The translations under genes were made by a program, and so were the position numbers. From Verrucomicrobiota bacterium (lineage in GTDB: Bacteria; Verrucomicrobiota; Verrucomicrobiia; Opitutales; Opitutaceae), in NCBI GenBank assembly GCA_023446865.1, contig JAEXPL010000407.1:1-5741 (forward strand): 5,741 nt of DNA. The letters are read 5' to 3'. A model generated the notes under the pieces. That model had not been told where the DNA came from. It was given only the letters and a program-made list of their open reading frames with translations, and did no database searches. Positions 1 to 5,741 of this stretch are shown in pieces (position 1 is the stretch's first letter; every line of letters starts with the position of its first letter).

Positions 1-1019
1 ACTACGCCTCCCCGCGCGCCCCGCAGTACGCCCTCCTCAAGCTCCAGGCCATCGACAACCACCTGCCCGCGATGGACGACGCCCGCCTGCTCAACTACTT
101 CGTCCACGCCTCCGACTACGTCCTCACCGACAAGGACTGGCAGCTCTGGCGCCGCCGGCCCGACGCCCCGCCCGCCGAACGCGTCGCCCCGCGCCGCCTC
201 CGCACCAGCGCCGTCGCCCTCCGCGCCCCGGTGGAGCTGGGCGAACTCAGCCAGCAGTCGCTCTGGGTCACCGTCGACCTCCGCCCCTCGCTCCTCGGCC
301 GCATCCGCGGATTTCTGTACAAGCAGCCGCTCGTCTTCCTCGTCGTCGAGGACACCGCCGGCGCCACCAGCCGCTACCGGATGCCGCCCGACCTCGGCCG
401 CGGCGGCTTCCTGCTCAACCCGCTGGTCGAGAACCTCGAGAACTACCTCAACGCCGCTGGCGGCGGCGGTCCCGTCCGGCGCGTCGCGAAGCTCTTCGTC
501 GATGTCGAGGGCGGTGAATCCTGTTTCCAGTCACAGGCCGAGATCGGCCTCTTCGCCGTGACCCCGGCCGAGGCGGGCCTGCGCTACCGGCAGGCGCTCG
601 AGCGCGCCAAGCTCGCCGCACTCGGCCGCCCGCCAACCTCCATCCAATCCTACGCCCCGCCCTCCGAGGCGAAGATCAACGGCCAGCCCGTGCTCGTCGC
701 CCACGCTCCCAGTCGCATCGAGTACGAGTTGCCCGCTGGCGCGACCACGATCACCGGCCGCTTCGGCTATCTCCCCGCCGCCTACGAGGGCGACGCCCGC
801 ACCGGCGGCGCCGAGTTCCGCGTCGTCTGGTCCGACGGCACCGTCGAGCACACGCTCTTCTCGCGCACCCTCGATCCGCGCAACAACCCGGCCGACCGAG
901 GCCTGCACTCCTTCTCCGCCTCGCTCGCCGGCGTCACCGGCCGCGTCTTCCTCGTGGTCGACCCGGGCAGCGACAACGGCTGGGACTGGACCGCCTGGAG
1001 CGGGGTTGAAATCCGTTGA
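1..1019 (+). CDS. C-terminal part of a probable membrane-anchored protein with an NPCBM-like terminal domain (5' truncated)
   Basis: The reading frame is open from the window edge (first full codon at 3) to TGA at 1017-1019, giving 338 visible residues. There is an ATG at 72, but all 23 codons before it end in G or C and read as normal protein, so the gene very likely begins upstream of the window. The visible part has no membrane helix. Residues about 1-50 (APQYALLKLQAIDNHLP, then DYVLTDKDWQLWRRR) resemble the stretch that follows the membrane region in large predicted membrane proteins. Residues about 85-185 form a mixed alpha/beta region with LGRIRGFLYKQPLVFLVVED and GGFLLNPLVENL. Residues about 216-338 look like a beta-sandwich: FRVVWSDGTVEH, then RTLDPRNNPADRG, ending DWTAWSGVEIR, a pattern reminiscent of NPCBM-type carbohydrate-associated modules. 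An extracytoplasmic location and sugar binding are inferences. It is separated from the next gene by 166 bp containing a palindromic element, so it may be a separate transcription unit. I do not recognise a named gene. Confidence 0.85.
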   Translation, partial: YASPRAPQYALLKLQAIDNHLPAMDDARLLNYFVHASDYVLTDKDWQLWRRRPDAPPAERVAPRRLRTSAVALRAPVELGELSQQSLWVTVDLRPSLLGRIRGFLYKQPLVFLVVEDTAGATSRYRMPPDLGRGGFLLNPLVENLENYLNAAGGGGPVRRVAKLFVDVEGGESCFQSQAEIGLFAVTPAEAGLRYRQALERAKLAALGRPPTSIQSYAPPSEAKINGQPVLVAHAPSRIEYELPAGATTITGRFGYLPAAYEGDARTGGAEFRVVWSDGTVEHTLFSRTLDPRNNPADRGLHSFSASLAGVTGRVFLVVDPGSDNGWDWTAWSGVEIR

Positions 1020-1075
1020 GCCGCGCCCCCATGCAACTGCGTGACGTCGATTCTCCACCGCACGCTTGCGCGTGG

Positions 1076-1094
1076 GGCCGGTCTCCGACCGGCC
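1076..1094 (+). other. Perfect hairpin, copy 1 of the palindromic element
   Basis: GGCCGGTC (1076-1083) pairs with GACCGGCC (1087-1094) around a TCC loop. The pair 1077-1093 is G-C; in the second copy the equivalent pair is T-A, so pairing is kept while the bases differ. Confidence 0.8.
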
Positions 1095-1128
1095 CTCTGC
1101 CGCGGGCGCACCGGCAGGAGCGCAGGGT

Positions 1129-1147
1129 GTCCGGTCGGAGACCGGAC
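1129..1147 (+). other. Perfect hairpin, copy 2 of the palindromic element
   Basis: GTCCGGTC (1129-1136) pairs with GACCGGAC (1140-1147) around a GGA loop, which is the complement of the TCC loop in copy 1. The pair 1130-1146 (T-A) is the compensated counterpart of 1077-1093 (G-C). It ends 38 bp before the chosen start of the next gene, so it lies in that gene's leader if transcription comes from upstream. Confidence 0.8.
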
Positions 1148-1185
1148 CTACGTCGCCGCGCGGCCATGCCAAAGTTCGCCCCGTG

Positions 1186-3414
1186 ATGCCCGCTCGCGTT
1201 CCAGTTCCGACTTCGCCACGCCCCTGGTGGCTGCTCGCCCTCGGCGGCGCGCTGCTCGCCCTCGCCGGCCGCCTGTGGCTGATCCGTAACTACGGCACCG
1301 CGCTGCCCTACCGCGACGAGTGGAAGGCCGTCGCCATCGACTTGCTCGGCCCATGGCTGGCGGGCACACTCGACTGGCGGGCCTTCGTCGCGCCGCTCAA
1401 CGACCACTGCCTCATCCTCACCCGCTCGCTGGCCTTCCTGCTCGTCCGCCTCAACGGCCAGTGGAACAACCTCCTCGAGACCGCCCTCAACGCCCTGCTC
1501 GTCGTCCCGCCGCTGCTGCTGATCGGCCGCACCGTGGGCCCCGCCCTGGGCCGCTCCGGCGCCGTCGCCTGGACGCTGCTCGCCGGTCTGCTCCTCGCGC
1601 TCCCGATCACGGCCGAGAACACGCTCTGGGGCATCCAGTCGCTGGTGTTCTTCCAGGTCGCGCTCTCGCTAGTCTACCTCTGGGCCGTCGCCACCCGCAC
1701 CCGCTGCGATGCCGTGTGGTGGCTCGGCCAGCTCGCCGGCGGCCTCGCGCTGCTCACCCAGCAATCCGCCGTGCTCGCCCCGGTCGCCGCCGTGTTCCTG
1801 CTCGGCTGGCGCCTCGTCCGTGACGCGGATACTCGGCGCAACGCCGCCGCCGGCCTCGCCTTCGCCGCGCTGTGGATCGTGTGCTACCAGGCGCTCGCGC
1901 CGGACTTCACCGTCACGGCCGTTTTCCGTGCCGACTCCTGGCGCCTCGCGCTCGACGTCTGCCTGCGCCAGCTCGCCTGGCCGCTGCCCCACCCGGGCTG
2001 GGCCTTCCTCTTCTACGCGCCCTTCCTCTGGTTCGCCGCCGACCGCCTGCTGCTCCGCCGCCGGCTCGCCCCGGCCGACGCGCTCCTGCTCGTCGTCGCC
2101 CTCTGGGTCGGCGCCCAAGCCGCCGCCATCGGCTACGGCCGCGGTGGCGACACCGTCGGCTTCGTCTCCCGCTACTGCGACTTCCTGCTCTACGGCGTGA
2201 GCGTCAACGCCGCCTGCCTCCTGCTCCTTTGGCGTGAATCCGCCGGCCGGATTCGCCTCGCCGCCGGCCTGCTCGGCGCCACGTGGCTCGTCGCCCTCGC
2301 GCCCGGCGCGCACCACGAGACGGTCGCCAGCCATTCCGGCTACATCCTCATCCACCGCCCGGCCACCAACGCCGCCAACCTCGCCGCTGTCCGCGATTTC
2401 ATCGCCACCCGCGATCCCTCCGTCCTCTCGCGCGACCGCGTGGGCGAGACGCTCTACACCTACCCGCCCTCCGTCGCCGAGTTGCTCGTCCAGTCCGGGT
2501 TCCGCGCGCTCCTGCCGCCCGAGACCGGCGCACCCGAGGCGCGTGCCGACCAGGGCCGCCTCGGCCTCATCGCCCGCGGACTGCCCGCGGCGTGGCCGCT
2601 TTTCATCGCTGCCGGCCTCGGTCTGATCGGTTTCGCCGCTTGGCGCCTTCGCCCCGCAGCACCCGTCCCTGAATCGGCGGAAACAGCATCCGCCTCTCCG
2701 CTCCTACTCGCCGCCCTTGCCGCGGCGCTCGCCGCCGCCGGAGCCGTCCTCTGGGCCGCGTGGCCGCAGCCATTCGTCTTCGCTCCCGCCGCCCGCTGGC
2801 AGGCCGCGTTTGAGCCGGCCCGCACGGATGTCGAACTCGCGGACCTGGTCTTCGTCCGCGAAACCCCGGGCGACGAGCTCGTACCCGGAGCCACCTCTGG
2901 CGCCGTCGCGCTCAACCGCCCCGAGATCGCGCGCTACTGGCACGGCACGCTCCTGCCCGACGCCTCGTTCTCCGCCATCCTCGCCGCGCGGCCCTTCGTG
3001 CTCCGCCACCGCTTTCTGGTGACTCCGGTCTGCGGCTGGCCCAACCGCGACGGCAGCGCGCTGCGCTGGCGCTTCCGCGATCCGGCCACCGGCGAGGAAC
3101 GCTGGGAGGACCGCCTCAGCACCAACCCGCAGGGCGAGTTCGATCTCTGGACACTCGACGCCGCCGCCTACCGCGGCTGGGAGGCCTCGCTCGTGATCTT
3201 CGACGGCCGCACCGGCGACGCCGGCTGGATGGGCGTGGCCCGCCCCGCGCTCACCGACGATCCCGCCTTCGGCGCCGAATGGCGCGCGCTCCTCCGCGGC
3301 GAACGCGCCGAGGCCACGCACCGCACCTTGGCGGCCGGCACGCTCGCCGCCGCCGCGCTCGCCGTATTCCTCGGTCTCCGCGCGTGGCGGCACCGCACCG
3401 TCCCCACGCCATGA
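1186..3414 (+). CDS. Polytopic membrane protein, GT-C glycosyltransferase-like, with C-terminal extracytoplasmic domain
   Basis: The product has 742 residues. I chose ATG 1186. The frame stays open to a TTG at 1066, but that extension translates the palindromic element and has 10 of 40 codons ending in A or T, unlike the gene body. No Shine-Dalgarno motif is visible. By eye there are roughly 12-14 hydrophobic segments, for example at residues 14-32, 97-116, 124-141, 150-170, 192-210, 218-236, 270-285, 295-316, 328-350, 354-372, 465-487, 502-527 and 713-732. The loop after helix 1 carries PYRDEWK (41-47), an acidic pair where GT-C enzymes keep their catalytic or metal-binding acid, followed by PLNDHCLILTRSL (70-82) and ENTLWGIQS (144-152). 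Residues about 528-712 form a soluble domain with ALRWRFRDPATGEERW (625-640) and SLVIFDGRTGDAGWMGVARP (668-687), a beta-rich pattern similar in style to the end of the upstream gene. GT-C activity is an inference from topology, the acidic loop and the GT2 neighbour. The next gene starts inside this stop codon. Confidence 0.85.
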   Translation: MPARVPVPTSPRPWWLLALGGALLALAGRLWLIRNYGTALPYRDEWKAVAIDLLGPWLAGTLDWRAFVAPLNDHCLILTRSLAFLLVRLNGQWNNLLETALNALLVVPPLLLIGRTVGPALGRSGAVAWTLLAGLLLALPITAENTLWGIQSLVFFQVALSLVYLWAVATRTRCDAVWWLGQLAGGLALLTQQSAVLAPVAAVFLLGWRLVRDADTRRNAAAGLAFAALWIVCYQALAPDFTVTAVFRADSWRLALDVCLRQLAWPLPHPGWAFLFYAPFLWFAADRLLLRRRLAPADALLLVVALWVGAQAAAIGYGRGGDTVGFVSRYCDFLLYGVSVNAACLLLLWRESAGRIRLAAGLLGATWLVALAPGAHHETVASHSGYILIHRPATNAANLAAVRDFIATRDPSVLSRDRVGETLYTYPPSVAELLVQSGFRALLPPETGAPEARADQGRLGLIARGLPAAWPLFIAAGLGLIGFAAWRLRPAAPVPESAETASASPLLLAALAAALAAAGAVLWAAWPQPFVFAPAARWQAAFEPARTDVELADLVFVRETPGDELVPGATSGAVALNRPEIARYWHGTLLPDASFSAILAARPFVLRHRFLVTPVCGWPNRDGSALRWRFRDPATGEERWEDRLSTNPQGEFDLWTLDAAAYRGWEASLVIFDGRTGDAGWMGVARPALTDDPAFGAEWRALLRGERAEATHRTLAAGTLAAAALAVFLGLRAWRHRTVPTP
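3411..3414 (+). promoter_or_regulatory. ATGA stop/start overlap (translational coupling)
   Basis: The TGA (3412-3414) of the 742-residue membrane protein overlaps the ATG (3411-3413) of the GT2 gene. No purine-rich ribosome binding site is seen in the preceding 20 bases, so re-initiation by ribosomes finishing the upstream gene is the likely way the downstream gene is translated. Confidence 0.85.
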
Positions 3415-4580
3415 ACGAACCGCTCCCTGAGCTCTCCGTCGTGCTGCCCTGCCTCAACGAGGCGCGCACGCTCGCCGCGTGCCTCGACGAGATCGCCGCC
3501 GCGTTCACCGCCCACAACATCGCCGGCGAGATCGTCGTGGCCGACAACGGCAGCACCGACGGCTCGCAGGCGATCGCCACCGCCCACGGCGCCCGCCTCG
3601 TGCCCGTCGCCGCGAAGGGCTACGGCAACGCCCTGCGCGGCGGCATCGCCGCCGCCCGCGGCCGCTACATCGTCATGGGCGACGCCGACGGCAGCTACGA
3701 CTTCGGCCACCTCCCGCGTTTCCTCGAGCGCCTGCGCGCCGGCGCCGACCTGGTGATGGGGAACCGCTTCGCCGGCGGCGTGTTGCCGGGCGCCATGCCG
3801 TGGAAAAACCGTTACATCGGCAACCCGACGCTCTCCTTTCTCGGGCGGCTGTTCTTCCGCACCGGCATCCGCGATTTCCACTGCGGCCTGCGCGGGTTCT
3901 CCGCGGCGGCCTACCGGCAGATGGACCTGCGCACCACCGGCATGGAGTTCGCCTCGGAGATGGTCATCAAGGCCCGGCTGCTCGGTCTGCGTCTTGAGGA
4001 AGTCCCCACCGTGCTCCGGCCCGACGGCCGCGACCGCCCGCCGCACCTGCGCCCGTGGCGCGACGGCTGGCGCCACCTGCGGTTCATGCTGCTCTTCAGC
4101 CCGCGCTGGCTCTTCCTCTACCCCGGGCTCGCGCTGATGCTCGGCGGTCTCGCGACGGTCGTCGCGCTGCTCGGCGGCCCGGTGCGTCTCGGCGGTGTGG
4201 CCTTCGATGTGCACACGATGCTCTTCGGTGCGTTCGCCGTGCTCATCGGTTTCCAGGCCGCGGCCTTCGCCGTGCTGGGCAAGTTCTTCGCCATCCGCTC
4301 CGGCCTGCGCGCGCCGGAGGAGCGCTTCGAGCGGTTGCTCCGCGCGGCCACGCTCGAGGCCGGCCTCGTCGCCGGTGCGCTGCTCGCGCTCGTCGGGCTC
4401 GGCGTCTCCGCCGGCGCGGTGTGGATCTGGGGCCGACACGGCTTCGGCGACCTCTCGCCGCAGGCGATGTTGCGCGTCGTGGTTCCCGGCGCGCTCGCCC
4501 TCACCCTCGGCTGCCAGGTCGCGCTCACCAGCCTCTTCCTCGGCGTCCTGCGCCTGGATACACGCGACGATCGGCCATGA
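3411..4580 (+). CDS. GT2 family glycosyltransferase, polyprenyl-phosphate sugar synthase type (DPM1/DPG synthase-like)
   Basis: The product has 389 residues. It is predicted to transfer a sugar from a nucleotide-sugar donor to a polyprenyl phosphate at the cytoplasmic face of the inner membrane. The N-terminal GT-A domain (about 1-215) shows the family landmarks: SVVLPCLNEARTL (9-21), IVVADNGSTDGS (41-52), the DXD-type metal and donor site in VMGDADGSYDF (88-98), DLVMGNRF (113-120), IRDFHCGLRGF (153-163) and GMEFASEMVIKA (177-188). RPPHLRPWRDGWRHLRFML (209-227) is a conserved linker, as I remember it, of this bacterial subgroup. Four hydrophobic segments follow (about 226-254, 262-290, 313-340, 352-380), so the enzyme is membrane-anchored, unlike soluble eukaryotic DPM1. 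The sugar cannot be read from the sequence; automatic labels such as dolichol-phosphate mannose or glucose synthase would be over-specific. The frame extends upstream to 3279, but that part is an arginine-rich shadow of the preceding gene, and ATG 3411 fits the first beta strand. It overlaps both neighbours by 4 bp. Confidence 0.93.
   Translation: MNEPLPELSVVLPCLNEARTLAACLDEIAAAFTAHNIAGEIVVADNGSTDGSQAIATAHGARLVPVAAKGYGNALRGGIAAARGRYIVMGDADGSYDFGHLPRFLERLRAGADLVMGNRFAGGVLPGAMPWKNRYIGNPTLSFLGRLFFRTGIRDFHCGLRGFSAAAYRQMDLRTTGMEFASEMVIKARLLGLRLEEVPTVLRPDGRDRPPHLRPWRDGWRHLRFMLLFSPRWLFLYPGLALMLGGLATVVALLGGPVRLGGVAFDVHTMLFGAFAVLIGFQAAAFAVLGKFFAIRSGLRAPEERFERLLRAATLEAGLVAGALLALVGLGVSAGAVWIWGRHGFGDLSPQAMLRVVVPGALALTLGCQVALTSLFLGVLRLDTRDDRP
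4577..4580 (+). promoter_or_regulatory. ATGA stop/start overlap (translational coupling)
   Basis: The TGA (4578-4580) of the GT2 gene overlaps the ATG (4577-4579) of the following membrane protein gene. As at the preceding junction, no clear Shine-Dalgarno sequence is present. Two consecutive overlaps of this kind support one operon with coupled, roughly matched production of the three proteins. Confidence 0.85.
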
Positions 4581-5741
4581 GCGACTCCGCCTCCTCCGCC
4601 CGCCGCTGGTTCTGGGCCGCCGTCGCGCTGACCGTCCTGAAGCTCTGGCTCACCGCCGCGCAACCGCTCTACGCGATCGGCCCCTCGGCCTACGACGACC
4701 TGCTCTTCCTCCGCCTCGGCGAGGCGATCAGCCGCGGCGAGTGGCTCGGCGCCTACAACCCGCTCACGCTGGCCAAGGGCCCGTTCTACCCGCTGTGGAT
4801 CGCGGGTATGCACCTCCTGGGCGTGCCGCTCTTCTTCTCGCAACACCTGCTCTACGCCGGCGCCTGCGCCGCGCTGGTGCGCGCCTGCCGCCCCGCCCTC
4901 GCCTCCGCCGCGGCGCGCTTCGGCTTCTACGCGTTGCTGCTGTGGAACCCGATGACGTTCGACGCCTCCAGCCTCGGCCGGGTGCTGCGCCAACACGTCT
5001 ACGTGCCGCTCGGTCTGCTGCTCCTCGCCGGACTGGTCGCGCTCTATTTCCGGCGCCGCGAGTCGTTCCGCCGCCAATGGCCGTGGGCCGTGCTGCTCGG
5101 ACTCTCGTTCGGCGCCTTCTACCTCACTCGCGAAGAGACAGTGTGGATCGGCCCGAGTCTCGCGCTGCTCGCCGGCGCAATCCTCTTCGCCGCGTTCCGC
5201 GACTCCGTCCGCACCGCGCTACGCTCAGCCGTGGTACTCGGGCTGGCCGCGCTCTGCGCTCTCCCGCCGATCCTCGGCGTCGCCACGCTGAACCTCCGGC
5301 ACTACGGCTGGTTCGGCACGGTCGAGTTCCGGGATCCGGCGTTCAACGACGCCTACGGCGCCCTCCTGTGCGTCCGGGTCGGCCCCGAACTGCCGCGCAT
5401 CCCCGTCACCCGCGAGGCGCGCGAAGCGATGTACGCCGTGAGCCCCACCTTCGCGTTGCTCCGCCCGCAACTGGAGGGCGAGCTCGGCCGCGCCTGGGCG
5501 GGCATCTCCGCCGATGCCACCGGCAAACCGGCCGGCGACCTCGAGATCGCCGGCGGCTGGTTCATGTGGGCGCTGCGCGACGCCGTCGGCCTCTCCGGCC
5601 ACGCCAACAACGCCGCCGCCGCCCACGCCTTCTACCGCGCGATGGCCGACGAACTGAACGCCGCGTGCGACTCCGGCCGCCTCCCCGCCGGCCCGCGGCG
5701 CAGCGGCTTCCTCCCGCCGTGGCGCGACGGCCAGAAACTCG
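4577..5741 (+). CDS. Polytopic membrane protein, possible GT-C-like glycosyltransferase (3' truncated by window end)
   Basis: The frame is open from ATG 4577 to the window edge (388 codons seen), so the C-terminus is missing. Hydrophobic segments lie near residues 11-28, 70-98, 112-125, 141-157, 168-183, 190-207 and 215-236. The loop after helix 1 holds SAYDDLLFLRLGEAI (37-51) and GAYNPLTLAKGPFYPLW (58-74); the adjacent aspartates D40 and D41 sit where GT-C enzymes place their catalytic or metal-binding acids. FYLTREETVWIGP (181-193) marks a later loop with an R-E-E cluster. From about 237 the protein is soluble, with FRDPAFNDAYGALLCVR (251-267) and EIAGGWFMWALRDAV (323-337), then an amphipathic stretch AFYRAMADELNAAC (351-364). 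I recall similar proteins annotated only as hypothetical membrane proteins. A glycosyltransferase role is inferred from topology, the DD loop and coupling to the GT2 gene; a transporter or polymerase-like role is not excluded. Confidence 0.83.
   Translation, partial: MSDSASSARRWFWAAVALTVLKLWLTAAQPLYAIGPSAYDDLLFLRLGEAISRGEWLGAYNPLTLAKGPFYPLWIAGMHLLGVPLFFSQHLLYAGACAALVRACRPALASAAARFGFYALLLWNPMTFDASSLGRVLRQHVYVPLGLLLLAGLVALYFRRRESFRRQWPWAVLLGLSFGAFYLTREETVWIGPSLALLAGAILFAAFRDSVRTALRSAVVLGLAALCALPPILGVATLNLRHYGWFGTVEFRDPAFNDAYGALLCVRVGPELPRIPVTREAREAMYAVSPTFALLRPQLEGELGRAWAGISADATGKPAGDLEIAGGWFMWALRDAVGLSGHANNAAAAHAFYRAMADELNAACDSGRLPAGPRRSGFLPPWRDGQKL

Larger units (their letters stand above)
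1071..1152. repeat. 82-bp nested palindromic (REP-like) intergenic element
   Basis: Two related palindromes face each other. Positions 1071-1094 and 1129-1152 are inverted copies matching at 21 of 24 positions, with differences at pairs 1074/1149, 1077/1146 and 1093/1130. Each copy also contains its own perfect hairpin (1076-1094 and 1129-1147). The middle can pair too: CTGCCG at 1097-1102 with CGGCAG at 1112-1117. The element could therefore fold as separate small hairpins or as one long stem. It lies between two same-strand genes and, read as codons, has AT-ending codons unlike the genes around it. The core GGTCTCCGACC / GGTCGGAGACC looks like a dispersed intergenic repeat that I recall from Opitutaceae-type genomes, but I could not check copy number. 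No T-run follows, so it is not a standard intrinsic terminator, although a stem of this strength could protect or stop the upstream transcript. Confidence 0.8.

Noticed and set aside
72..74. ATG as the start of the first gene
   Set aside because: The frame is open to the window edge, and all 23 codons before the ATG end in G or C, so the gene most likely starts upstream of the window.
1071..1152. The palindrome as a canonical rho-independent terminator
   Set aside because: The stem is strong and GC-rich, but no run of T follows on either strand, so I kept it as a repeat with only a possible role in transcript ending.
531..1172. Minus-strand open frame spanning the intergenic palindrome (213 codons)
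   Set aside because: Its N-terminal part reads the palindrome as protein and the rest is antisense to the first gene. The palindrome can be read similarly on both strands, so this is not evidence for a gene.
2236..2254. Small perfect inverted repeat (GAATCCG, 5-nt gap, CGGATTC)
   Set aside because: It lies inside the membrane protein coding sequence in normal frame, has 7-bp arms, and is the kind of match expected by chance in DNA of this composition.
1669..2355. Minus-strand open frame (228 codons)
   Set aside because: It is Glu/Gly/Ala-rich shadow sequence opposite the hydrophobic helices of the 742-residue membrane protein, with no motif or start signal.
3279..3410. Upstream extension of the GT2 gene
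   Set aside because: The extension is arginine-rich and lies entirely within the preceding coding sequence in another frame. ATG 3411 gives the normal GT2 N-terminus and a standard ATGA overlap.
3168..4439. Long open frame on the minus strand (423 codons)
   Set aside because: It lies opposite the end of the membrane protein gene and the GT2 gene. Its product is a low-complexity mix of Ala, Gly, Glu, Arg and His without domain motifs, typical of antisense frames in high-GC DNA, while the + strand frame has clear GT2 motifs.
4118..5077. Minus-strand open frame (319 codons)
   Set aside because: It is antisense to the GT2 C-terminus and the last membrane protein and has Ala/Glu/Arg-rich composition with no recognisable domain.

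Overview
The window is very GC-rich DNA (by eye about 70%). All genes lie on the + strand and nearly every codon ends in G or C. Four protein-coding genes fill almost all of it, and the first and last run off the window edges. The composition, the style of the membrane proteins and an interspersed-looking palindromic element suggest a high-GC bacterium. My best guess is a verrucomicrobial relative of the Opitutaceae, but this rests on remembered resemblance, not on a search.

Layout: (1) 1-1019 is the 3' part of a gene whose visible product is soluble and ends in a beta-rich domain resembling NPCBM-type carbohydrate-associated modules. It is probably the extracytoplasmic tail of a larger membrane protein. 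(2) 1020-1185 is the only real intergenic gap and holds an 82-bp nested palindrome (1071-1152). (3) 1186-3414 encodes a 742-residue polytopic membrane protein with a GT-C-like acidic first loop and a C-terminal extracytoplasmic domain held by a last membrane helix. (4) 3411-4580 encodes a clear GT2 glycosyltransferase of the polyprenyl-phosphate sugar synthase (DPM1/DPG synthase-like) type with C-terminal membrane helices. (5) 4577 to the window end encodes the N-terminal part of another polytopic membrane protein, again with an acidic first loop, followed by a soluble region.

The last three genes are joined by two ATGA stop/start overlaps, so they almost certainly form one translationally coupled operon. 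A reasonable reading, partly inference, is a lipid-linked sugar pathway: the GT2 enzyme charges a polyprenyl phosphate with a sugar at the cytoplasmic face, and one or both flanking GT-C-like proteins use that donor on the outer face of the membrane to modify a glycan, lipid or protein. No substrate can be named from the sequence.

The least ordinary non-coding signal is the palindromic element. Its two 19-nt hairpins differ by one compensated base pair (G-C against T-A), as expected if local folding is being preserved. I saw no tRNA, rRNA, CRISPR array or transposase.
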